DNA from: Candidatus Nitrosocosmicus franklandus
Lineage (GTDB): Archaea > Thermoproteota > Nitrososphaeria > Nitrososphaerales > Nitrososphaeraceae
Reading direction: 5' to 3'
Assembly (NCBI RefSeq): GCF_900696045.1
Contig: NZ_LR216287.1
Span: 186,001-250,000, forward strand
DNA length: 64,000 nucleotides
Position 1 is the first letter of the stretch, and every line of letters begins with the position of its first letter. The notes under the pieces are model-generated. The model was not told the DNA's origin and searched no databases. It saw only the letters and a list, made by a program, of their open reading frames with translations. The position numbers and the translations under genes were made by a program. Of this stretch, positions 57,140-64,000 are shown in pieces.

Positions 57140-59938
57140 TTGAACAAGTCTGATCTGCTTTCCTTATTTTCTTCGGATTACAAGAAATATTATCACGTTT
57201 CACTATTTGATAGGCTAGGATTTGCAAGACAAAAATGCACACTTTGTGGAAGATGTTTTTGGTCTATATTGCATAAGGATATCTGCCCTGACCATGAAAA
57301 TTATAGTTTCATAGGAAACCCACCTACGACGAAAAGATTAAGCTATACGCAGACATGGAGTGAGATAAGCAAATACTTTCGGAAAAACGGACATCATATA
57401 GTAAGCAGATACCCAGTGGTATGCAGATGGAGAGAAGATTTATACTATACAATCGCTTCCATCGTAGATTTTCAAAGAATTGCAGAAAATCAAGTCATCT
57501 TTGAGATCCCAAAAAATCCATTGATAGTGCCACAAATGTGCCTAAGGTTCAACGATATCGAAAATGTAGGTAGTACTGGTAGGCATTATACATCATTTTG
57601 TATGATCGGTCAGACTTGCGATGCTGATTCACCAGGAGGGTATTGGAAGGACAGATGCATTGATTTGGATTTTGGTCTGTTAGTAGATGTCTTAGGAATT
57701 CCACCAACCGAAATTACATTCGTTGAAGACGTATGGATAGGTGCCGGGGCATTTGGTAGTTCTCTTGAATATTTTGTAAGAGGGTTAGAGTTAGGAAACG
57801 CAGTGTTTACGGAATTTGAAGGTACGGAAACAGACTACCGAGTGATGAAGAACAAGATTATCGATATGGGAGCTGGATTGGAGAGATTATCTTGGATAAC
57901 CAATGGTACAAGTACAAGTTATGATTGTACTTTTGATCATGTTTTAGGAAAGATCTTGGATCAAAATCAAGTCAATTTTTCGAACGCTCTTGGAAGTGAG
58001 AACAGGATTAATGATCTATTATCAGATTATTTTAGCAAAGTATCATCCAAATTGGAAGTTAATAATGACATATCCTTAACTAGAAAGCAAGTTGCTAAGG
58101 AAATGGGAATTGAAGTGAGCAAGCTGAATGAAATTGTGGTCCCATTTGAATCACTATATACAATTATAGATCATGTACGGACCTTGGTATTCGCAATAAG
58201 TGATGGTTCGTTACCATCGAATGTAGGTGGAGGGTATAATTTACGAGTTATATTGAGGAGAACTCTGTCTCTCCTAAAGCAGTTAAGGTTTGATTTAAAA
58301 ATTACAGATGTTGTGGACTTGCACATTGAACATTTGGCTTCGATATATCCTGAATTAAAGGATTTTCGGGATGATATTCACACAATCTTAAAAATCGAAT
58401 CCGAGAGGTTCTTAGAAACCCAAAATCGTATAACAAACATAACATCTAAGATCAAGAAACAAAAAAATAAACTGAACATAGATGATTTATTAAGACTTTA
58501 TGAGTCTGATGGTGTTACACCAGATTATTTGGTTGAAAATGGTTTGTTAGATGCGATACCCTCAAACTTCTACACAAGACTTGCAGAGATCCACTCTACA
58601 AATAAAGGACAGAAAGTCGAAAGTAACAAATTAAACTTTAAAGAAGATATAGATTTTACTAGTTTCGAGAAAACTAAACTAATCTATTATGAAAATCCAT
58701 TGCAATTTGTCTTTTCGGCAAAGGTTGTTAAAGTGTTTGATGGTAATTATGTGGTCCTAGATAGAACTAGTTTTTATCCAAGGGGTGGTGGACAAGAACC
58801 GGATCATGGATTTATAGGTTCCAATAGAGTTGACAATGTAATAAAATTAAGAGATATAGTAATTCATCATGTAGACGGAGAATGCAATGCGAAGGAAGGA
58901 GATATTTTAAGCTGTGTCGTTGATAGAGAACGAAGGTACGCTATAACGAGGAATCATACATCTACGCATATCGTGAACCATGCTTCTAAAAGTGTCTTGG
59001 GTTCCTGGGTATGGCAAAATTCGGCCTTTAAAGAGGAGAAATATGCCAGGTTGGATATAACACATCATTCTTCACTGTCAAGACAAGAGATGCAGGCCAT
59101 AGAAAAAAGAGCAAATGACATTGTGAGGCAAAACTTACCAGTCTCCATTGATTTTTACGAACGCGGAATAGCAGAACAAAATTATGGATTCACTATTTAT
59201 CAGGGAGGAGTAGTTCCATCCAACAATGTAAGAATTGTAAAGGTAGGAGCATTAGATATTGAAGCATGTGGAGGTACTCATGTTTTCTACACAGGTGAGA
59301 TTGGACTTATTAAAATATTAAAAACAGAAAGAATTCAAGATGGAGTAGTAAGAATAGAATTTGTGGCAGGAGCCAACGCCTTAGACCGTGTGCAGTCTCA
59401 AGATGATCAGGTTCATTCACTTGCAGCTAGACTTGGAACTAGTCGTGAAAAATTACTTGAAACCCTTTCTAAAACCCTCAGTGACCTAGATAAATCAAAA
59501 AAGAAATTAAAAAATCTGCTTCGAAGCACATCACCATTATTTATTGAGAAAGTTATTAAAGAGTCTAAGAGATTGGATTTACCTCACAATAATAACACTA
59601 AAACTTTAAGGTTTTATCTTAATAATGATGAAAATCATGATGAGGAATTCCATTTAGCTGCAGGAAAACTTTCAACTGAAAGGGATGATGACCTAGTATA
59701 TATAGGCATAATTTCGCAAGAAGCCAAAGCAATTAAAATAGTTGTGTTTTGCGGAAAGGTTGCGGCGAATGTTATAGGTGCAAATGCAATTGCAGGGGCC
59801 ATAGCAAAGAGTTTTGGCGGATCCGGGGGCGGGACCATACATTTTGGACAAGGTGGTGGAAATTTCTTGGAAAAAATTAACATTTTTGAGGGGAACTTGC
59901 CAGACCTTTTAAGAAATTTATTAGTTAGCAAGAGCTAA
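57140..59938 (+). CDS. alaS: Alanyl-tRNA synthetase
   Basis: 932 residues, TTG start. Archaeal-type N-terminal zinc/FW motif (CTLCGRCFWSIL). Core motifs FEIPKNPLIVPQMCLRFND and IDMGAGLERLSW. The editing domain has NHTSTHIVNHAS (about 605-615, the HxxxH metal site) and EACGGTHVF (about 710). The C-terminal domain carries GGSGGGTIHFGQGG. All catalytic parts are present and length is typical. Also proof-reads Ser and Gly mischarging. Confidence 0.96.
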   Translation: MNKSDLLSLFSSDYKKYYHVSLFDRLGFARQKCTLCGRCFWSILHKDICPDHENYSFIGNPPTTKRLSYTQTWSEISKYFRKNGHHIVSRYPVVCRWREDLYYTIASIVDFQRIAENQVIFEIPKNPLIVPQMCLRFNDIENVGSTGRHYTSFCMIGQTCDADSPGGYWKDRCIDLDFGLLVDVLGIPPTEITFVEDVWIGAGAFGSSLEYFVRGLELGNAVFTEFEGTETDYRVMKNKIIDMGAGLERLSWITNGTSTSYDCTFDHVLGKILDQNQVNFSNALGSENRINDLLSDYFSKVSSKLEVNNDISLTRKQVAKEMGIEVSKLNEIVVPFESLYTIIDHVRTLVFAISDGSLPSNVGGGYNLRVILRRTLSLLKQLRFDLKITDVVDLHIEHLASIYPELKDFRDDIHTILKIESERFLETQNRITNITSKIKKQKNKLNIDDLLRLYESDGVTPDYLVENGLLDAIPSNFYTRLAEIHSTNKGQKVESNKLNFKEDIDFTSFEKTKLIYYENPLQFVFSAKVVKVFDGNYVVLDRTSFYPRGGGQEPDHGFIGSNRVDNVIKLRDIVIHHVDGECNAKEGDILSCVVDRERRYAITRNHTSTHIVNHASKSVLGSWVWQNSAFKEEKYARLDITHHSSLSRQEMQAIEKRANDIVRQNLPVSIDFYERGIAEQNYGFTIYQGGVVPSNNVRIVKVGALDIEACGGTHVFYTGEIGLIKILKTERIQDGVVRIEFVAGANALDRVQSQDDQVHSLAARLGTSREKLLETLSKTLSDLDKSKKKLKNLLRSTSPLFIEKVIKESKRLDLPHNNNTKTLRFYLNNDENHDEEFHLAAGKLSTERDDDLVYIGIISQEAKAIKIVVFCGKVAANVIGANAIAGAIAKSFGGSGGGTIHFGQGGGNFLEKINIFEGNLPDLLRNLLVSKS

Positions 59939-60072
59939 ATTCACAAGTTCGTTAATCTGAAATTTTGTGATAATTTAGTTCAAAATCTGCAAATTTGACA
60001 GATACAAAGAAGTAGTTTTAGAGAAGAGGGAACTTCGAGTGGGTAGTATTATGTTATTATCAGAGTAAATTG

Positions 60073-61161
60073 TCAAGTTACTAATTTGGCCAAATTTGAT
60101 TGCTTCAACGATTTTTTTATTTCAATCGCAATCCTTCTCCCAACGCCGAAAGTTTCCCCGTATTTGTACCGAGTATACGGTGAGGTTGTTGCTAGTATAG
60201 GATTACCAGGAACTCTAAGAGATACATCGTAAACAATGATATCAAGATCAACCGTTACAACGCTTTGAAGAGAATATGGACCAATAATTCCAGGAGGATA
60301 CTCCTTTAAACAAGTCTTTGCAAATTTGTCGCCTACCTCGAAAACTTTTTCTAACAACGATTCTCTAATGCTAGCCGGGGTATGCCCAACTTCGATGTTC
60401 TGTAATTCAATCTCCATTTCAAGTTGATTCTTTGCTGGAATTGAAGTAGTGAAATCGTGTATATTACTCTGCAACCTCCTCTCAATTCCCAAAAACTCTA
60501 CCTCATTGTCTAAAGGAGAATAAAAATAATTAAAGTTAAAATAAGTTCCTATTAAATACTGCTCTATTATAGAGTTTTTAAGATCTGTCTCATTGATCAT
60601 CCCGGATTTAATTCGAATTTGGGATTTGGCCTTGTAATCATTGTACGAAGTTACAATGAAAAATGCTCGTTCCAGATTACGTTTTGCTTCTTGAATCTTT
60701 ACAATGGACGGGCCGTCTATTTCTGAAGGAGATTTATAAATTCGGGGCAAGGCAATATTTGATTCTCTCAACAAGTGATACTGGTTCTTGGGAAGCTGTC
60801 TATCTTCTGCTTTCAAGATATATCTATTACCAAAGACAGGTACCTTAAGTTTATTTTCAATATTATCTATTCCCAAATAAACAACAAACGACCTGTGTGG
60901 AACGATAACAGTACTCTGATCTCGCAACTTTTGTTGATTTTCGTTATTTAATAGATCTGAGAAACTATCAAGAATTAGTATATCATCTGATAGCCGTTTA
61001 AACTTTTGGTAAGGTAATTCTCGCCCTTTTTGACATATGCACAAAGTCCTGAAGCCCTCTTCCTTGGCTCCGTCCAAAATTTCTAATGCAGAGTGACTAC
61101 CTAATACGCCTATGGTAATATTCTTAAAATCATAATTATCAAGGATATTGTATATCGACAA
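60073..61161 (-). CDS. purP: FAICAR synthetase PurP (formate-dependent purine synthesis)
   Basis: 362 residues. ATP-grasp enzyme that formylates AICAR with formate and ATP, an archaeal replacement for PurH transformylase. Shows GVLGSHSALEILDGAKEEG and TLCICQKGRELPYQKFK at the N terminus, VIVPHRSFVVYLG, KVPVFGNRYILKAEDR, LPRIYKSPSEID and GPYSLQSVVTVDLDIIVYDV near the end. Normal length. It is divergent from nothing and lies 84 bp from tatA. Confidence 0.93.
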   Translation of the reverse strand: MSIYNILDNYDFKNITIGVLGSHSALEILDGAKEEGFRTLCICQKGRELPYQKFKRLSDDILILDSFSDLLNNENQQKLRDQSTVIVPHRSFVVYLGIDNIENKLKVPVFGNRYILKAEDRQLPKNQYHLLRESNIALPRIYKSPSEIDGPSIVKIQEAKRNLERAFFIVTSYNDYKAKSQIRIKSGMINETDLKNSIIEQYLIGTYFNFNYFYSPLDNEVEFLGIERRLQSNIHDFTTSIPAKNQLEMEIELQNIEVGHTPASIRESLLEKVFEVGDKFAKTCLKEYPPGIIGPYSLQSVVTVDLDIIVYDVSLRVPGNPILATTSPYTRYKYGETFGVGRRIAIEIKKSLKQSNLAKLVT

Positions 61162-61245
61162 GTCATATGAATTGTTATTTGTATTGTATTTGTACTATTC
61201 GGAATTGCCTCTTTTAGGTTTCAATCTATAAAATATTTTCTTTCC

Positions 61246-61557
61246 TTAAGAATCTTGTTTTTTTAGTTTTTCGTCAATTGCATTTTTAAGATCTTGATCA
61301 TTCTTGTTTGAATAATCGACACCTAAGGTTTCCGCAATTGATTCCAGTTTCTCTCTGTCTACGGAGTTCTGCTGTCCGATTTTCCCGTCAGCAGAGTCAT
61401 TTTCCAATGTTTTTTTGGCTTCGATCCTTGCCTTTTGAAATTCGCTCGTAGCTTTACCCATAGATCTAGCCAATTCTGGTATTTTTTTAGCACCAAAGAA
61501 AATCACAACAATAACTAATATTATGATAACCCATTCCAACCCATTGATAAATGCCAT
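61246..61557 (-). CDS. tatA: Twin-arginine translocase TatA/TatE-family subunit
   Basis: 103 residues. One N-terminal helix (LEWVIIILVIVVIFFGAKK, about 7-25) is followed by the FFGAKKIPELARSMGKA hinge and amphipathic helix and a charged tail. This is the pore subunit for export of folded proteins. TatC is not in the window. The second half (about 60-103) is Asp/Lys rich and probably disordered. Confidence 0.93.
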   Translation of the reverse strand: MAFINGLEWVIIILVIVVIFFGAKKIPELARSMGKATSEFQKARIEAKKTLENDSADGKIGQQNSVDREKLESIAETLGVDYSNKNDQDLKNAIDEKLKKQDS

Positions 61558-61652
61558 AAAAAAGTAATCGCAAGTCCGACTAATAAATACATATTAATTA
61601 ATATCGATTTCTTATTCCGAACTTCTCGGTATGCCTGTATATCTTTGGCAAA

Positions 61653-61661
61653 TTTAAATAT
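61653..61661 (+). promoter_or_regulatory. TATA box of the 61688 gene
   Basis: TTTAAATAT lies 27-35 bp before the ATG at 61688, compatible with a leaderless or nearly leaderless transcript. Confidence 0.5.
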
Positions 61662-61687
61662 ACATTATTGTTGGTTAAAACAGTGAG

Positions 61688-62008
61688 ATGAAGTACAACG
61701 AAGCTGTTTTCATAGGTCAACAGAGATCTAAGAAAGCCCAGCTGAAGCTGTTTGACTATACGGGCTTCGCCATGCTTACGTACACTGTCAAGAAAGGAGA
61801 GTCGGACAAAGGATTTTTGCCTGTGGGAGAAGAATTGCTTGTTACAAAACAAATACACGAAAACCAAATGATCATTTATTTGACGGATGAAGATGGTTTT
61901 GCCAAGGCACAATCCAAACCATTAACGATCGAAGAAGGGAATAAGAGGTATGCCAAAATTTTGGAAGATGGAATCAAAGAGTATTCTGGACAAGTCAAGA
62001 CGATATAG
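61688..62008 (+). CDS. Small soluble protein of unknown function, PVGEE type
   Basis: 106 residues. FLPVGEELLVTKQIHENQM and TDEDGFAKAQSKPL repeat the PVGEE and DxxGxAK pattern of the 48221-48553 protein, in the same spacing, although overall similarity is low. The last 14 bp overlap the 3' end of the convergent pyrH gene. TATA box upstream. No known domain recognised. Confidence 0.68.
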   Translation: MKYNEAVFIGQQRSKKAQLKLFDYTGFAMLTYTVKKGESDKGFLPVGEELLVTKQIHENQMIIYLTDEDGFAKAQSKPLTIEEGNKRYAKILEDGIKEYSGQVKTI

Positions 62009-62684
62009 TAATTTCTGTACCTAGACGGATTCCTCTTAAAACGATCTTTTCGATATTCTCTACACTAGATTTAAATACAACACATGGGAGTCTAGATCTC
62101 TGAATTACCTTTAAGCTAATAAGATCCATCAAATCATAAGTTCCAGCTATAGAGTTTTCCTTCCTTAGCATATCTATGCAATCGGTAACTTTGATTGAGT
62201 CAAATAATACAGCATTCTTGTTTGTTCTAGGATCAGAATCATATATCCCATCAACATCAGTAGCATTGAAAAATTTTATAGCGCCGGTCCTTTCAGCGAT
62301 TAATGCCGAGGTTGCATTTGTGCTTTGACCAGGATACAAACCCCCTGTAATTATAATTTTTTCTGAATTAACTGCTGTCGAGATTTCATCTAAATTTTTT
62401 GGTGTTGTAGGATGACAAAGATCACCCAATCCAGACATAAGCAGTTTTGCATTTAGGTGGGAGACCATTATCCCTGTGAGGTCAAGACCCGATTCATCTA
62501 AACCCATTTCTCTCGACAAATCAATGTAAAAACGTGCAATTCTTCCTCCCCCTGTAACTATTATAGGTTGATATTCGTTAGCTATTTTTTTTATCAGTTG
62601 AGTGTAGTCCCTGAGCGCTTTGACCTGAGTATCAAAACTAAACAAACTTCCACTTAATTTTATGACTATACGTTGCTTGGCCAA
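61995..62684 (-). CDS. pyrH: UMP kinase (archaeal type)
   Basis: 229 residues. Phosphorylates UMP to UDP in pyrimidine synthesis. Amino-acid-kinase fold: VIKLSGSLFS at the N terminus, VTGGGRIARFYIDL, GIMVSHLNAKLLM, ITGGLYPGQSTNATSAL and NATDVDGIYDSDPR. It is 42 bp downstream of the HD phosphohydrolase and likely in its operon. Confidence 0.93.
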   Translation of the reverse strand: MAKQRIVIKLSGSLFSFDTQVKALRDYTQLIKKIANEYQPIIVTGGGRIARFYIDLSREMGLDESGLDLTGIMVSHLNAKLLMSGLGDLCHPTTPKNLDEISTAVNSEKIIITGGLYPGQSTNATSALIAERTGAIKFFNATDVDGIYDSDPRTNKNAVLFDSIKVTDCIDMLRKENSIAGTYDLMDLISLKVIQRSRLPCVVFKSSVENIEKIVLRGIRLGTEITISS

Positions 62685-62726
62685 TACGTCATTCTAAAAG
62701 AAAACATTATAAAAATGGTTAGAAAA

Positions 62727-64000
62727 CTACTCTGAATCTTTGATTATTGTTTCATAAAATTTTCTATTTTCCTTATTTGTGTAAACTCGGATCATATCAA
62801 GGTAACCGCTAATGACGTAAATCAATGGAATCTGATCAAATGACTTTTCGTATTCATCTTTTTTGTCAACAACCATTATTGATGAAACCTCCTCCTTTTT
62901 TGGAGCTAGTGGAATCGACGGGGCACTGGAAATATCCAAGAATACTTGTTCCCCACTTGCTTGATATTTTCCTATTATGGATTTAAGTTTACTCACCTGA
63001 GCATCAAAGATTCTTTTCTTCTTATCGGACTTTAGGTGTTCTCCAGTATTTTTGATTGCCTCGTCTGGGCGCAGTTCCTGTCTTTGTCTGGATAATGAAA
63101 AATATTCATAAATACATTTGAGTAATTCTCTCTTCTTGTAGTCCTTTGCCAAGTTCACATAAGAAATTTCTTTAGGCCCCAGTGATGGATCTCTAACATC
63201 ACAGAGCATACCCAGAACCTTTTCATCATGTAACTCAAAAAAACTATCCAAGGATGACAAATCAGTCAAATTAAGCACAGAATTCAAACACTTCATAGCG
63301 TTTAACAACATTACTTCTCCCGACCTCACGGTCTTGTGAAAATAAACCGATTTAAACATCTGATATCTCGAGATCAACATGGATTCGTAGGAATACAATG
63401 CAGATCTACTAATTCCTAATTTCTTTGAATTAGTAACTTCTAATGAATTTATAATCCTATGATAATCAACCTTTCCATATTCTGTTCCCGAAAAGTAACT
63501 ATCTCTTGGTAGATAATCCATCAAATCCACAGATAGGCCGCCGGAGATAATTTCATTTAAAAACCTCGTTTTGTGTTTTCCAAAGCTTAAAGAGGAAATG
63601 GTTATTGGATTGTATCCATTACGCTGTAATATGTCAGTTATCAAGGTATCCAAGATGATTCTCTCCCCCAATTTTTCATGGGAATGCGTAGTACATTCTT
63701 TCAAAACTTCTTCAAAAAGATGTGAAAAAGGTCCGTGACCAATATCATGTAACAGTGCAGATATCCTCAAATTTTGTATCATATCATCACTGTCTAAATA
63801 TCCCTTTTCCAGTAAAGTTTGACCTGCCAATCCGGCGAGAAACATTGAACCAATCGAATGCTCAAATCTGGAGTGCAAGGCTCCTGGATAAACCAAATGA
63901 GCACCAGCCAATTGCCTTATTCGCCTCAATCTCTGGAAGATAAAAGTGTCTATTAATTCCCTTTCGACCAGAGTAAATTTTATGTTTTTGTGAATCGGAT
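62727..64000 (-). CDS. HD-domain phosphohydrolase, dGTPase-like/YwfO-like (5' end beyond the window)
   Basis: The open frame continues to the right edge: DPIHKNIKFTLVERELIDT precedes FQRLRRIRQLAGAHLVYPG, the usual start of this family, so the apparent TTG at about 63929 is not the start. Metal site: HSRFEHSIG and LLHDIGHGPFSHLFE, then SGGLSVDLMDYLPRDSYF. Members hydrolyse dNTPs or other nucleotides. A C-terminal region with DKKDEYEKSFDQIPLIYV follows. The pyrH gene lies 42 bp downstream on the same strand. Confidence 0.88.
   Translation of the reverse strand, partial: PIHKNIKFTLVERELIDTFIFQRLRRIRQLAGAHLVYPGALHSRFEHSIGSMFLAGLAGQTLLEKGYLDSDDMIQNLRISALLHDIGHGPFSHLFEEVLKECTTHSHEKLGERIILDTLITDILQRNGYNPITISSLSFGKHKTRFLNEIISGGLSVDLMDYLPRDSYFSGTEYGKVDYHRIINSLEVTNSKKLGISRSALYSYESMLISRYQMFKSVYFHKTVRSGEVMLLNAMKCLNSVLNLTDLSSLDSFFELHDEKVLGMLCDVRDPSLGPKEISYVNLAKDYKKRELLKCIYEYFSLSRQRQELRPDEAIKNTGEHLKSDKKKRIFDAQVSKLKSIIGKYQASGEQVFLDISSAPSIPLAPKKEEVSSIMVVDKKDEYEKSFDQIPLIYVISGYLDMIRVYTNKENRKFYETIIKDSE

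Overview
The window looks like a chromosomal segment of an AT-rich, soil-type ammonia-oxidising archaeon (Thaumarchaeota/Nitrososphaerota, order Nitrososphaerales, probably close to Candidatus Nitrosocosmicus). Evidence: an archaeal information-processing set (aEF-2, archaeal-type LeuRS, AspRS and AlaRS, GatCAB, PurP), TATA boxes 20-30 bp upstream of apparently leaderless starts, a split tRNA-Phe gene without encoded CCA, a TackOD1-type zinc output domain (a family named after the TACK superphylum), sensor-kinase and secreted protein types typical of this order, and low GC. The genus is an inference; nothing in the window (no amoA or 16S) proves it.

Layout. 1-14.5 kb is an accessory, gene-poor zone: a cut sensor-kinase-like gene, a secreted subtilisin-like protease, two near-identical small Lys-rich exported peptides (about 9 kb apart) with a duplicated promoter, a frameshifted HTH/coiled-coil gene, a 994-residue surface protein with five apparently identical 279-bp repeats and a Pro-Glu stalk, a PIG-L deacetylase, and signalling genes (TackOD1 protein, CheY-like regulator). 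14.5-28.4 kb mixes metabolism and envelope: cysteine hydrolase, CBS-TrkH potassium transporter fusion, a Met/His-rich PepSY protein, M20 peptidase plus GCS2-type ligase, an HNH protein, a short CtaA/Cox15 protein, a geranylgeranyl-reductase-like flavoprotein and several exported proteins of unknown role. 28.4-42.3 kb is core: leuS with low-complexity insertions, a CxxC membrane protein, EF-2, three futalosine-pathway menaquinone genes (mqnD-like, mqnE, mqnC), HMG-CoA synthase and threonine dehydratase.

42.7-50.2 kb holds small regulators and zinc proteins, an intron-containing tRNA-Phe followed closely by two previously easy-to-miss small genes, a cobalamin adenosyltransferase, a UbiA-like membrane protein coupled to a UbiE-like methyltransferase (candidate late menaquinone steps), and a small operon ending in a LOR/SDH (ornithine cyclodeaminase-like) enzyme. 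50.4-55.1 kb is the aspS-gatC-gatA-gatB operon, which points to tRNA-dependent amidation. 55.1-56.7 kb is a decayed intergenic zone with a multiply frameshifted secreted-protein pseudogene. 56.7-64 kb is housekeeping again: thioredoxin, alaS, purP, tatA, pyrH and an HD phosphohydrolase that runs off the right edge.

Five small genes or gene remnants not longer than 60 codons were found by reading both strands (7606-7785, 43929-44108, 44109-44273, 47402-47560, pseudogene 55857-56236). No insertion sequence, CRISPR array or rRNA was seen. The strongest candidates for something undescribed are the paired exported peptides with conserved ends and a variable core, and the tRNA-Phe/zinc-ribbon/membrane-peptide unit.
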